A DNA stretch of 64,000 nucleotides from Acidovorax sp. Leaf191 (GCF_001424425.1 NZ_LMPT01000019.1:140013-204012), one strand, 5' to 3'; positions 36,291 to 45,270 are shown, numbered from the stretch's first letter. Program-made: numbers and translations. The notes: generated from the letters alone by a model not told the origin.

Positions 36291-37105
36291 TGCAGCACCT
36301 CGGGCTGGTCGCGCACGATGATGTCGAACAGGCTCTTGAACGCGAACTGCGCACCACCCGGCCCGCCGATCTGCGAATGCGTGCGCTGCGCGATCTCGTG
36401 CGGGATGGGCTTGGGGGTGCCGGCGGCTTCGGCCAGCAGCTGGGCCTGGCAGGCGTTCTCCAGCGCGATGTACCACCACGCGGCGGCCTCCACCGAGGGG
36501 CCTGCGGTCAGGATGCCGTGGTTCTGCAGGATCACGGCCTTTTGCGCGCCCAGGGCTTCGCCGATGCGAAAACCTTCATCGGTCTCCAGCACCACGCCGG
36601 TGAAGTCGTCGAACAGCGCGTGGTCTTCATAGAAGATGCACGAGTCCTGCGTGAGCGGATCGAGCTTGCGGCCCAGCGACGACCAGGCCTTGCCGTAGGT
36701 CGAATGCGTGTGCGCGGCGGCCACGATGTCGGGCCGCGTCTCGTGCAGCGCGGCGTGGATGGCAAAAGCTGCGCGGTTCAGCGGGCCCTGGCCCACCACG
36801 ATCTCGCCGGCAGCGTTGACCAGCAGCAGGTCGGACACCTTGATCTGCGAGAAATGCAGGCCCAGCGGGTTCACCCAGAAGTGGTCGGTCCACTCCGGGT
36901 CGCGCGCGGTGATGTGGCCTGCCAGCCCGTAGTTGAAGCCCTGCTGCGCAAACAGCCGGAAGGCCACGGCCAGCGTCTCCTGCCGGTGGCGGCGCTCGGC
37001 CTCCACCGTGGGGCGCGCCACCGGGGCGTCGAACCAGTCCTTGCGCTGGGGCGCGGGGTTGAGGGCGAGCTGGGCGGTGGGCAGGGGTTTGAGGACGGCG
37101 GACAT
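36287..37105 (-). CDS. Class II aldolase/adducin-family protein
   Basis: This is a 272-residue metal-dependent aldolase-fold protein. Metal ligands are visible in AAAHTHSTYGKAW and LQNHGILTAGPSVE. YGLAGHITARDPEWTDHFWV is the family start. It is the first gene of a three-gene, end-to-end overlapping operon with the flavoprotein and hydroxyacid dehydrogenase genes. Related proteins act as aldolases, epimerases or decarboxylases, so the reaction is open. Confidence 0.85.
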   Translation of the reverse strand: MSAVLKPLPTAQLALNPAPQRKDWFDAPVARPTVEAERRHRQETLAVAFRLFAQQGFNYGLAGHITARDPEWTDHFWVNPLGLHFSQIKVSDLLLVNAAGEIVVGQGPLNRAAFAIHAALHETRPDIVAAAHTHSTYGKAWSSLGRKLDPLTQDSCIFYEDHALFDDFTGVVLETDEGFRIGEALGAQKAVILQNHGILTAGPSVEAAAWWYIALENACQAQLLAEAAGTPKPIPHEIAQRTHSQIGGPGGAQFAFKSLFDIIVRDQPEVLQ

Positions 37106-37179
37106 GGCGGTGGCTTTCGGTATCGGTGGGGGTTGGAATGCACGGACCCGCCCACCTTAGAAGCGCCCCGCCGCCATGC

Positions 37180-37219
37180 CAACGAAGAAATCCGCGTGAC
37201 CACATACGGTTTTGTCATG
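37180..37219 (-). promoter_or_regulatory. Shared sulfur-type upstream element B
   Basis: On the minus strand this reads CATGACAAAACCGTATGTGG, about 13 bases, then TTCTTCGTTGG. CTTCGTT lies 76 bases upstream of the aldolase start at 37105. It is strikingly close to element A in both boxes. The 309-base gap 37106-37414 holds this and no gene. Confidence 0.6.
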
Positions 37220-37414
37220 AACCAGCGCCGTGCCGCGACCACCGCGACAACCCCGTGCACCGCGTGCATGCATGCACCCCGCTGGGTGCTGCGTTTCACG
37301 CATAACGATGCTACGCAAAGGTCTTTGCGCGCAGGCCGGGCTTGGCGGAATCTCGCTGCCCAAGCACGCAACCCCTCTGCTGCTGCCCATGGACTCATAA
37401 AAGGCCCGACCACC

Positions 37415-38440
37415 ATGCATCGCAACTGCACCCCCACACTCAACCGCCGCCACCTCATCCAGGCCGGCCTGGGCGCCGCCGCCTGGGCCGCCACGGCGGG
37501 CGTGCCCGCGCTGGCCGCCCCTCCAGCCCCCGACCTCTCCAGAGTGACCCTGCGCATCGGCACCTACAAGGGCCTGTGGCGCGCCCTCATCGCTGCGTCC
37601 GGCCAGGGCAACACGCCCTACCGCATCGAATGGCGCGAGCTGAACAACGGCGTGTTGCACATCGAGGCCCTGAACGGCGACGCGCTGGACCTGGGCTCGG
37701 GCAGCGAGATCCCGGCGCTGTTCGCCGCGCGGCAAAAAGCCCAGGTGCGCTTCATCGCCGTGGTGCGCGAAGACCTCAACAACCAGGTCACGCTGGCCCG
37801 CAAGGACGCACCCATCCAGCGCATCGCCGACCTCAAGGGCAAGCGCGTGGGCTACGTGCGCGCCACCACCTCGCACTACTACCTGAGCCGACAGCTGGCC
37901 GAGGCGGGCCTGTCGTTCGCCGACATCAACGCCATCAACCTCACGCCGGCCGACGGGCTGTCGGCCTTCGACCGGGGCGACTTGGATGCATGGGCCATCT
38001 ACGGCTACAACGGCCAGCTGGCGCGGCTGCGCTACGGCGCACGCGTGCTCAAGACGGGCCAGGGGTACCTGTCGGGCAACTTCCCCATCTACGCCAACCC
38101 GCGCGCGGTGGAAGACCCCGCCCGCCACGCCGCCATCAGCGACTACCTGCAGCGCCTGCGCCGCGCCTACCTGTGGGCCAACGGCAACTACCTCGACTAC
38201 GCCCGCGCCCAGTCTGCCGAAACCCGTGTGCCGGTGGGCGACCTGATCGAGCTGTGGAACAACCGCAGCAGCGACTACGACCTGCGCCCCGTGGACGACG
38301 GCGTGGTCAAGGGTCACCAGGCCGTGGCCGATACCTTCCTGCAGCTGGGCGTGCTGGACGGCCCCGCGCAGGTCGCGCCCCTGTGGGACCGCAGCTTCAA
38401 GACCGTGCTGCAGCCCCTGGCCGCAGACAAGGCGGCGTGA
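37415..38440 (+). CDS. Sulfonate-type ABC transporter substrate-binding protein (orphan)
   Basis: This 341-residue receptor has a Tat/Sec-like signal (LNRRHLIQAGLGAAAWAATA) and the SsuA/TauA-like core (RIGTYKGLWRALIAASGQGN, DLGSGSEIPALFAARQKAQV, LKGKRVGYVRATTSHYYLSR). It is divergent from the aldolase operon across element B. No permease or ATPase is adjacent. ATG 37415 begins the signal peptide; the long upstream open frame is a shadow. Confidence 0.85.
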   Translation: MHRNCTPTLNRRHLIQAGLGAAAWAATAGVPALAAPPAPDLSRVTLRIGTYKGLWRALIAASGQGNTPYRIEWRELNNGVLHIEALNGDALDLGSGSEIPALFAARQKAQVRFIAVVREDLNNQVTLARKDAPIQRIADLKGKRVGYVRATTSHYYLSRQLAEAGLSFADINAINLTPADGLSAFDRGDLDAWAIYGYNGQLARLRYGARVLKTGQGYLSGNFPIYANPRAVEDPARHAAISDYLQRLRRAYLWANGNYLDYARAQSAETRVPVGDLIELWNNRSSDYDLRPVDDGVVKGHQAVADTFLQLGVLDGPAQVAPLWDRSFKTVLQPLAADKAA

Positions 38441-38560
38441 GCCTGGGCGGTGGTGGCCCCGGCGTATGGAGCGACGGCCCCAGCGTGCCATTTTTTGCGT
38501 GGCGTGGGCACCGGTTGCGCTTAGGATGCGCCCCTCATTTGCACCGAGGAGCCCATCCAC

Positions 38561-39160
38561 ATGAACAAACGCCACTTCATCACCGCCACTTTGGGCACCG
38601 CCAGCCTGTGGTCTGCCACCGGCGGCAGCAGCCACGCCGCACCGCCAGTCAAGGCCGCCACCGGCCCCACGCTGCTGACTATCAGCGGCGCCATCGCCAA
38701 GCCCAACCGCGGCGCGCTCGACCCCGCCATCGACCAGATGATGGGCAAGCATGGCATCCAGTTCAGCAACGCCCATGCGCTGGACGCCGCCGCCCTGCAG
38801 CGCATGCCCGCCGTCACCATCAAGCCCACGCTGGAGTACGACAGCAAACCCCACACCCTGACAGGCCCCCTGCTCACCACCGTGCTCGCCGGAGCCGGCG
38901 TGGCCGCAGGCAGCCCGGTGCAGCTGGTGCTGCGCGCGGTGGACGGCTACAACGTCACCCTCAGCATGGCCGACGCGCAGGCGTACCGCATGATCGTTGC
39001 CACCCACATCGACGGCCAGCCCATGGCCCTGGGCGGCCTGGGCCCGCAGTGGGCGGTGTACGACGCCGACGTGCTGCCCGCCTTCAAGGACAAGCCGGTG
39101 AAGGAACGCTTTGGCCTGTGCCCCTGGGGCCTGTATCACATCGAGGTGAAAAAGGCTTGA
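38561..39160 (+). CDS. Small periplasmic molybdopterin-dependent oxidoreductase-like protein
   Basis: This is a 199-residue protein with a signal peptide (MNKRHFITATLGTASLW...SHA). The mature part matches the short sulfite-oxidase-fold proteins (LLTISGAIAKPN, TGPLLTTVLAGAGV, GYNVTLSMADAQAYRMIVAT, GPQWAVYDAD). The usual conserved cofactor cysteine is not obvious, so cofactor binding is uncertain. It is monocistronic, 120 bases behind the receptor gene, and ends at a strong terminator. Confidence 0.75.
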   Translation: MNKRHFITATLGTASLWSATGGSSHAAPPVKAATGPTLLTISGAIAKPNRGALDPAIDQMMGKHGIQFSNAHALDAAALQRMPAVTIKPTLEYDSKPHTLTGPLLTTVLAGAGVAAGSPVQLVLRAVDGYNVTLSMADAQAYRMIVATHIDGQPMALGGLGPQWAVYDADVLPAFKDKPVKERFGLCPWGLYHIEVKKA

Positions 39161-39220
39161 TGCCTGAGGCCTGGCGACTGGGGCCACCGACCGCTTGGCC
39201 AGCGTGGCGCAGTCCAGAAG

Positions 39221-39249
39221 AAAGAGCGGCTCCATGGCCGCTCTTTTTG
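39221..39249 (+). terminator. Rho-independent terminator
   Basis: AAAGAGCGGC and GCCGCTCTTT pair around TCCATG, followed by TT. It ends the molybdopterin-protein transcript and runs directly into dispersed repeat copy 3. Confidence 0.85.
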
Positions 39250-39294
39250 ATAGCTACTAGCGCTTATCCAGCAAGCGGTAAAGGCAATTTTTAT
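39244..39294 (+). repeat. Dispersed intergenic hairpin repeat, copy 3
   Basis: TTTTTGATAGCTACTAGCGC, then a short spacer, then AAGCGGTAAAGGCAATTTTT. It matches the other four copies and abuts the terminator. Confidence 0.7.
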
Positions 39295-39301
39295 CCAAAA
39301 A

Positions 39302-40537
39302 TCAGCGCGCACGCCCTGCCATCCGCACCGCCAGTGCAGCCAGCGACCCCACGGTAGCCAACGCCACGACGCCCAGCCAGCCCCACTGCGCCAGCGCCAG
39401 GCTGCCCAGCGCGGCACCGGCCGACATGCCGATGAACATGCCGGTGAACAGCAGCGCATTGAGCCGGCTGCGCGCGGCGGGGTCGATGCCGTACACGATG
39501 GTCTGGTGCGCCACCAGCGTGGCCTGCACGCCGAAGTCAAAGCCGATGGCACTCACCACGATCAACGCCAGCTGCGCCTGGGCGGGCAGCAAGGGTGCCA
39601 GCGCCATCGCGGCAAATGATGCTGCCGCCAACCCGGCGCCATAGCGGGTCACGACCTCGGGCCCGCGCTTGTCGGCCAGCCGCCCGGCCAGCGGGGCAGC
39701 CAGGGCACCCGCCGCCCCCGCCAGTCCAAACGCCCCGGCTGCGGCCGTACCCAGGTGGAACTGGCTGTGCAACATGACGGCCAGCGTGGACCAGAACGCG
39801 CTGAAGCCCACGGCCAGCAGCCCCTGCGCCCAGGCCGCCCGGCGCAGCGCACCGTGCTGGCGCCACAAGGCCACCATCGAGCCGATCAGCGCGCCATAGC
39901 CCAGCTGCGTGGTGGGCGCAAAGCGCGGCAGCCCGCGCCACACCGCCACCGTCAGCAGCGCAATCGCCACAGCCGCCGCCACATACACCGTGCGCCAGCC
40001 CCACTGCTGCGCCACAAAGCCGCTGACCACGCGCGACAGCAAAATGCCCAGCAGAAGCCCCGTCATCACCGTGCCCACCATGCGCCCGCGCTGCGCGGCC
40101 GGGGCCAGCGTGGCGGCAGCGGGCACCACGTCCTGCGCCACCGTGGCCGCCAGGCCCACGGCCAGGCTGGCCGCCAGCAGCGCGCCCATGCCGGGCGCCA
40201 GGCCGCTGAGCAACAGTGCCAGCATCAGCGCCACCGACTTGATGACGATGATGCGGCGCCGGTCGTACCGGTCGCCCAGCGGGGCCAGCAGCAAGATGCC
40301 CAGCGCGTAGCCCAGCTGCGTGAGCGTGGGCACCAGGCCCACCACGCGGCTGTCGGCCTGCATGTCGGGCCCCAGCACGCCCAGCATGGGCTGGCTGTAG
40401 TACAGCGACGCCACGCTCAGCCCCGCCGTGGTGGCCAGCAGCAGCAACAGCGGCGCGCTCACCGTTGCCTCGGCCGGCGGCTGCCCCGGCGCGGTGCCGA
40501 TGGCAGGGCTTGCATGCACGTTTTGAATGGAAGACAT
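39302..40537 (-). CDS. MFS transporter
   Basis: This 411-residue protein has twelve predicted helices. The first MFS loop motif is APLGDRYDRRRIIVIKSVAL, with a second-half counterpart APLAGRLADKRGPEVVTRYG. It resembles the YnfM/AraJ-like efflux group. ATG 40537 (MSSIQNVHAS) is chosen to leave a short cytoplasmic lead before helix 1. It is divergent from a LysR gene, which probably controls it. Confidence 0.9.
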   Translation of the reverse strand: MSSIQNVHASPAIGTAPGQPPAEATVSAPLLLLLATTAGLSVASLYYSQPMLGVLGPDMQADSRVVGLVPTLTQLGYALGILLLAPLGDRYDRRRIIVIKSVALMLALLLSGLAPGMGALLAASLAVGLAATVAQDVVPAAATLAPAAQRGRMVGTVMTGLLLGILLSRVVSGFVAQQWGWRTVYVAAAVAIALLTVAVWRGLPRFAPTTQLGYGALIGSMVALWRQHGALRRAAWAQGLLAVGFSAFWSTLAVMLHSQFHLGTAAAGAFGLAGAAGALAAPLAGRLADKRGPEVVTRYGAGLAAASFAAMALAPLLPAQAQLALIVVSAIGFDFGVQATLVAHQTIVYGIDPAARSRLNALLFTGMFIGMSAGAALGSLALAQWGWLGVVALATVGSLAALAVRMAGRAR

Positions 40538-40621
40538 CTCGACACCTGTTCGACTAAAGGAATGGTGCGATTGTTCTTGGGTTGCAACGCACTGGGTAGT
40601 GGGTTGGGCTGCAGATTTGTT

Positions 40622-40636
40622 ATACGCTTGGCGTAT
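40622..40636 (+). promoter_or_regulatory. Palindrome overlapping the LysR start codon
   Basis: ATACGC-TTG-GCGTAT is a perfect 6-base inverted repeat covering the ATG of the LysR gene in the MFS/LysR divergent region. Binding there would repress the LysR gene itself. Confidence 0.45.
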
Positions 40637-41600
40637 GACCATCGCCCTGCCACCAGGCGCCGACCGCATCGAGCTGATGCAGACCTTCATCCGCATCGTC
40701 GAAACCGGCAGCCTGTCTGCCGCCGCCCAGCAGTTGGGCACCAGCCAGCCCACCGTGAGCCGTCGCCTTCAGGCGCTGGAGCGCAGCCTGGGCATCAAGC
40801 TGCTGCAGCGGTCCACCCATGTGATGAAGCTCACCAAGGATGGCGAGCGCTGCTTTGACCACGCCAAGGCCCTGCTGGAAGACTGGCGCGCCATGGAGGA
40901 CGACGTGCGCGGCACGGCCGACACCCCGCGCGGCACCCTGCGCGTGCTGGCGCCGCACGCCTTCGGGCAAGACCAGTTCATTGCTCCGCTGATGGCCTAC
41001 CTGCGCCGCTACCCCGAGGTGGATGTGGAATGGATGCTGCACGACCGGCGCCCGAACTTCATCGCCGAAGGCATCGACTGCGCGATCCAGGTCGGCGCGG
41101 TGGACGACCCCTCCGTCGTGGCCGTGCGCCTGGCCGAGGTACCGCGCATCGTGCTGGCGTCCCCCGCCCTCATGGCCGGGCGCGCCACGCCAGAGCACGC
41201 GCAGGACCTGCAGCCGCTGCCCTGGCTGGCGCTGAGCACCTTCTACCGGCGCGACGTGACGCTGACCCACGAGCCCAGCGGCGAGGCCCACACCTTCGGC
41301 ATCACGCCGCGCCTGGCCACCGACAGCCTGTACGCCCTGCGCAGCGCAGCACTGGCCGGGCTGGGGGCGTGCATTTCATCGGCATGGATCGTGGACGGCG
41401 ATGTGCGCCGCGGAGACCTGCTGCACCTGGTGCCTACCTGGCACGCGTCACCGTTGCCGGTGTACCTGGTGTACCCGTATGCGCGGTTTTATCCGGCGCG
41501 GTTGCGGCTGTTTCTGGAGGCGATGCGCGGGGCGATGCCGGGGCTCGTGGGGATGCGGGCGGTGGGGGTTGGAGTGCAAGACCCTCATCGGCCACGATGA
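40635..41600 (+). CDS. LysR-family transcriptional regulator
   Basis: This 321-residue regulator has a winged helix at about 10-70 (LMQTFIRIVETGSLSAAAQQ, LGTSQPTVSRRLQALERSLG) and an effector domain (LRVLAPHAFGQDQFIAPLMA). ATG 40635 starts the conserved fold; the open frame upstream runs into the divergent MFS promoter. It is the likely regulator of the MFS gene at 39302-40537. Confidence 0.88.
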   Translation: MTIALPPGADRIELMQTFIRIVETGSLSAAAQQLGTSQPTVSRRLQALERSLGIKLLQRSTHVMKLTKDGERCFDHAKALLEDWRAMEDDVRGTADTPRGTLRVLAPHAFGQDQFIAPLMAYLRRYPEVDVEWMLHDRRPNFIAEGIDCAIQVGAVDDPSVVAVRLAEVPRIVLASPALMAGRATPEHAQDLQPLPWLALSTFYRRDVTLTHEPSGEAHTFGITPRLATDSLYALRSAALAGLGACISSAWIVDGDVRRGDLLHLVPTWHASPLPVYLVYPYARFYPARLRLFLEAMRGAMPGLVGMRAVGVGVQDPHRPR

Positions 41601-41646
41601 GGCGTCCAGGCAGGTGTCGGCAGGCGCTGGTGTGTCCGGCAGGCGC

Positions 41647-41775
41647 TCAGGGTTCGCTGGCTTCGTTTTTTTTCTTCTTCTTGTCTTGGTCGTAATGCCA
41701 CTTGATGGCGAAAAACATGCCCGTGCCGAACACGAGAACCTTGAACACGATGAAGACTACAGGGACCCAATCCAT
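41647..41775 (-). CDS. Small single-pass membrane protein (42 residues)
   Basis: This short gene encodes MDWVPVVFIVFKVLVFGTG and then MFFAIKWHYDQDKKKKK, ending in an acidic tail. It has one hydrophobic helix (about 4-25) followed by a lysine-rich cytoplasmic segment, the shape of a small inner-membrane protein with its N-terminus outside. A purine-rich AGGAAG lies about 12 bases upstream of the ATG. Function unknown. Base composition is lower in GC than neighbours, mostly because of the lysine run. Confidence 0.6.
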   Translation of the reverse strand: MDWVPVVFIVFKVLVFGTGMFFAIKWHYDQDKKKKKNEASEP

Positions 41776-41873
41776 CTTTGATCACTTCCTGGCGGTTAAC
41801 TCACACTATGGGTCGTGATCGTAGCAAGCCAGGCAGCCATTGGGTTGGGACATTTTGTCTCACCGAGACTCGC

Positions 41874-42953
41874 TCACGCAGCGCCTTTCCACACCCCCAC
41901 ATCCGTGATCCCCGCCACATCCACCCGCACCGGCAAGATTCCATCCCGCGCCGACCGGTCCGCCACCGTCTGCAGCGCAGTCACATCCGCCTGCGTCACC
42001 GGCCGCGCCGCGATGGCTGCACGCCCCGTGATGATGCGCGAGGCCTCGATGGGCAAACGCGTGAGCTGTGTGTAGACCTGCGCATACGCCTCGCGGTTGG
42101 CCAGGGCCCAGTCGCCGGCGCGGGCCAGGCGGTCCAGGTACTGCACGATGGCTGCGCGCTTGGCGGGGTCGGCCAGCGCGGCATCGGTGGCGGTGATGAA
42201 GCCCAGGGCAGTGTTGATGCCGCGCCCGTCGCGCAGGATGCGGCCGCCCTGCTGCAAGGCGATGGTGTAGTAGGGGTCGAAGATGGCCCAGGCGTCGATC
42301 TGTTTGGATGCAAAGGCGGCGGCCGCGTCGGTGGGCAGCACGAACTTGACCGTCACCTCCTCGCGCTTGACGCCCGCCTCTTCCAGCGCACCGTACAGCT
42401 GGTACTGCGAGATGCTGCCACGGGCGGACGAGACGATCACCGTCTTGCCCCGCAGGTCGGCCACGCTGCGCAGGGGCGAGTTGCCCTGCACCACGATGCC
42501 CAGCGAGTCGGGCTGGCCGACGCGGGTGGCCACGATCTTGAGCGGGGTCTTGCCCACAGCGGCGGCCAGCACAGGCAGGTCGCCTGCCATGGCGGTGTCG
42601 ACCGCGCCGCTGCGGTGCGCTTCGAACAGCGGCGCGGCGCCCTGGAAGTTGGCCCAGCGCCAGGCAAAGGGCGCGCCGTCCAGCGTCTTGGCGGCTTCGA
42701 ACAGGGCACGCAAACCGCCCGCCTGGTCGCCCAGCACCAGCGATGCGGCCGGTGCCGGAGCCGGTGCCTGCGCCTGTGCATGCGCGGCCGAGCCCAGGCC
42801 CAGGATGCCGGTGGCGCCCACCGACAGCGCTGCCGCCTGCTGCAGCCATTGGCGGCGCGATGTGCCCGGGAGGCAGGGGTGGCCGGCGCTGCCTGCGTCG
42901 TCACTGCCGATGCCGTGAAGGTTGCCCTCTGCGTGGTCGATGCGGCCGCTCAT
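41874..42953 (-). CDS. Sulfonate-type ABC transporter substrate-binding protein coupled to an SsuD-like gene
   Basis: This is a 359-residue receptor with a long polar lead and a twin-arginine-like signal (TSRRQWLQQAAALSVGATGI). The binding fold shows VDTAMAGDLPVLAAAVGKTP, LRGKTVIVSSARGSISQYQL, KQIDAWAIFDPYYTIALQQG. Its ATG overlaps the stop of the monooxygenase gene (ATGA). No ssuB or ssuC is present here, so the membrane part must be supplied elsewhere. The ligand is inferred to be an alkanesulfonate. Confidence 0.87.
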   Translation of the reverse strand: MSGRIDHAEGNLHGIGSDDAGSAGHPCLPGTSRRQWLQQAAALSVGATGILGLGSAAHAQAQAPAPAPAASLVLGDQAGGLRALFEAAKTLDGAPFAWRWANFQGAAPLFEAHRSGAVDTAMAGDLPVLAAAVGKTPLKIVATRVGQPDSLGIVVQGNSPLRSVADLRGKTVIVSSARGSISQYQLYGALEEAGVKREEVTVKFVLPTDAAAAFASKQIDAWAIFDPYYTIALQQGGRILRDGRGINTALGFITATDAALADPAKRAAIVQYLDRLARAGDWALANREAYAQVYTQLTRLPIEASRIITGRAAIAARPVTQADVTALQTVADRSARDGILPVRVDVAGITDVGVWKGAA

Positions 42954-44059
42954 CACGCCGCCTTGCGCAGGGTGTGCGCCGCGTGCTCGCCGTCGCGTTC
43001 GGCGACTTTGGCGCGCACCAGGGGCAGCAGCTCGCGGCCGTAGTCGATGGCATCCACCAGCGGGTCGAAGCCCCGGATCAGGAAGGTGGTGATGCCCAGG
43101 TCGTAGTACTTGAGCAGCGCGTCGGCCACCTGCTCGGGCGTGCCGACCAGGGACGTGGAGTTGGACCGCCCGCCGATCTCGCGCGCCACCGCCGTCCACA
43201 GGCGTTCGTCCACGCGGTCGCCGTTGGCAGCATCGGCCAGCAGGCGCTGCGCGCCCTCGCTCTGCTGCGGGCCGACACCGCGTGCGTAGCCCTGCTGCAC
43301 GCGCAGGCGGCGGGTGTCGTCCAGAATGCGGTCGGCCTTGGCCCAGGCCTCTTCTTCGGTCTTGCCCAGGATGGGGCGGAACGAGATGCTGAAGTCCACG
43401 TGCCGGCCATTGAGCGTGGCCTCCGCACGCACGCGGCGCACCAGGTCGCCGGCCTGGGCCAGCGATTCGCCCCATAGCGCGTACACGTCGGCGTGCTTGC
43501 CCGCCACCTGCAATGCGGGTGCCGATGCGCCGCCAAAGTAGATGGGCACGCGCTGGCCCTGCAGGGGCTTCACTTCGGACACGGCGCCCTTGGCGCGGTA
43601 GTAGGTGCCTTTGTGGTCGAAGGGCTTGTCTTCGGCCCACACGCGGCGCAGGATGGTGAGGTACTCGTCGGTGCGCGCATAGCGCTCGTCATGGCTCAGG
43701 AAGTCGCCGTCGCGCTGCTGGTCTTCGTCCGAGCCGCCGCTGATGTAGTGCACCGCCAGGCGGCCGCCGGTGTAGTGGTCCAGCGTGGCCAACTGGCGCG
43801 CGGCCAGCGTGGGCGCCACAAAGCCGGGGCGGTGGGCCAGCAGCAGGCCGATCTTCTCTGTGACCGACGCCGCATAGGTGGCCGTGAGCAGCGTGTCGGG
43901 GCTGGACGAGCTGGCAGGCACCAGGATGCGGTCAAAGCCCGCATGCTCGTGCGCCTGGGCGAACGCACGCACGTAGGCCGGGTCGATCGCCGGGCCCTTG
44001 CGCGGGATGGTTTCAGAGACTTCGTGCGGCTGGATCATGCCGATGAACTGGACGGGCAT
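42953..44059 (-). CDS. FMNH2-dependent alkanesulfonate monooxygenase-like protein (LLM family, SsuD type)
   Basis: This is a 368-residue luciferase-like TIM-barrel monooxygenase. SsuD-type blocks are AHRPGFVAPTLAARQLATLD, GRLAVHYISGGSDEDQQRDG, YYRAKGAVSEVKPLQ and VPIYFGGASAPALQVAGKHA. It would cleave a C-S bond of a sulfonate, releasing sulfite, using reduced FMN from a separate reductase. ATG 44059 follows CAGGAGC. Shared element C lies 80 bases upstream. It is co-translated with the downstream receptor gene. Confidence 0.9.
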   Translation of the reverse strand: MPVQFIGMIQPHEVSETIPRKGPAIDPAYVRAFAQAHEHAGFDRILVPASSSSPDTLLTATYAASVTEKIGLLLAHRPGFVAPTLAARQLATLDHYTGGRLAVHYISGGSDEDQQRDGDFLSHDERYARTDEYLTILRRVWAEDKPFDHKGTYYRAKGAVSEVKPLQGQRVPIYFGGASAPALQVAGKHADVYALWGESLAQAGDLVRRVRAEATLNGRHVDFSISFRPILGKTEEEAWAKADRILDDTRRLRVQQGYARGVGPQQSEGAQRLLADAANGDRVDERLWTAVAREIGGRSNSTSLVGTPEQVADALLKYYDLGITTFLIRGFDPLVDAIDYGRELLPLVRAKVAERDGEHAAHTLRKAA

Positions 44060-44137
44060 AGCGGGCTCCTGGGCGTTGGATGGGAAACGGTTTGGGTGTG
44101 GGTTGCAGCCCATGATCTGCGCGGGGGAGCAGTGCAC

Positions 44138-44180
44138 CAACGAAGAAAAACGCGTTTGCAAAGTCGCAGGCTGCATACAG
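44138..44180 (-). promoter_or_regulatory. Shared sulfur-type upstream element C
   Basis: On the minus strand this reads CTGTATGCAG, about 22 bases, then CGTTTTTCTTCGTTGG. CTTCGTT lies 80 bases upstream of the monooxygenase start at 44059. It shares the TTCTTCGTTGG box and an upstream TATG half-site with elements A and B. Confidence 0.55.
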
Positions 44181-44300
44181 GGCGTCTGTTGCGGTACGAC
44201 GGGAGCGACGGGCGGTTAGAGTGGCGGACAGGTTGCCCGGTGGCCTCAGACCGTCCGTGATCAGTCGCGGCCCTGATGGCTTGCATCGCACCCGCTTTCC

Positions 44301-44798
44301 ATGAAGTTGCTAGAACCCGCGCAGTACCAGACCAAGGCCGCAGCCGTGTTTGCGGATGTGGCCGCCCAAGTGGCGGCCATCCTTCCGCTCGCCCGCATCG
44401 AACACATCGGTGCGTCGTCGATTGCAGGCGCCATCTCCAAGGGCGACCTGGACATCTGCGTGCTGGTAGCACTGCAGGACCACGCACGCAGCGTCACCAC
44501 GTTGGAAGCTGCAGGTTATGTCGTCAAGACAGACACGCTGCGCACGCCCGCGCTGTGCATGTTGCTGGCGCCCAGCGCGCCCATGGACGTTGCTCTGCAG
44601 GTGGTGGCCGTCGGGTCGGAGTTCGAATTCTTCCTGCACTTTCGCGATGCCTTGCGCGCCAACCCTGACCTGGTGGCGCAGTACAACCAGCTCAAACAAC
44701 GTTTTGCAACCGAGGGCATGGATCGCTATCGCGAGGAAAAGTCGCGGTTCATCGCTGGAGTCCTCCAGGGCGCGGGCACGACCGCCACGCCGAGCTGA
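44301..44798 (+). CDS. GrpB-family protein
   Basis: This 165-residue protein shows the GrpB/nucleotidyltransferase-like pattern: a hallmark histidine-Gly-Ser segment (IEHIGASSIAGAISKGDLDI) and a late conserved stretch (FFLHFRDALRANPDLVAQYN, KQRFATEG). The fold resembles nucleotidyltransferases, and no substrate is established for most members. ATG 44301 is used. It is followed by the DUF1801 gene 43 bases later and may share its transcript. Confidence 0.85.
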   Translation: MKLLEPAQYQTKAAAVFADVAAQVAAILPLARIEHIGASSIAGAISKGDLDICVLVALQDHARSVTTLEAAGYVVKTDTLRTPALCMLLAPSAPMDVALQVVAVGSEFEFFLHFRDALRANPDLVAQYNQLKQRFATEGMDRYREEKSRFIAGVLQGAGTTATPS

Positions 44799-44841
44799 TC
44801 CGCCGCCGTCGCACGATCACTGCGCCACAGGAGACACGCAC

Positions 44842-45270
44842 ATGCCGTCCAGACCCACCACAACCACCCAGCCCGCATCGACCCTCATCGACCAGCGCAT
44901 CGCCGACCTCGCCGACTGGCGCGGCCCGGTGCTGGCCCGCATGCGCGCGCTCATCCACGAAGCGGCGCCCGATGTGGTGGAAGAGTGGAAGTGGATGGGC
45001 ACGCCCGTGTGGTCATTGGGCGGCATCCTGTGCACTGGCGAGAGCTACAAGGCGGCCGTCAAGCTCACCTTCCTCAAAGGCGCGTCGCTGCCCGACCCGG
45101 CGCAGCTGTTCAACGCCAGCCTGGATGGCAATGCGCGGCGTGCCATCGACATCCACGAGGGCGACACCGTGGACGCTGACGCTTTCAAGGCGCTCATCCG
45201 CGCTGCGGTGGCACTCAACGCCGCCAAGCCCGCAGGCAGGAAATCTTCTGCCGGCGCAAAGGCAAAGTGA
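44842..45270 (+). CDS. DUF1801 domain protein
   Basis: This 142-residue cytoplasmic protein shows the DUF1801/YdhG pattern (IADLADWRGPVLARMRALIH, EEWKWMGTPVWSLGGILCTG, AVKLTFLKGASLPDPAQLFN). The family is related to iron-chaperone-like folds but has no settled role. ATG 44842 is preceded by CAGGAGACAC. The C-terminus is a short Ala/Lys tail. Confidence 0.85.
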   Translation: MPSRPTTTTQPASTLIDQRIADLADWRGPVLARMRALIHEAAPDVVEEWKWMGTPVWSLGGILCTGESYKAAVKLTFLKGASLPDPAQLFNASLDGNARRAIDIHEGDTVDADAFKALIRAAVALNAAKPAGRKSSAGAKAK

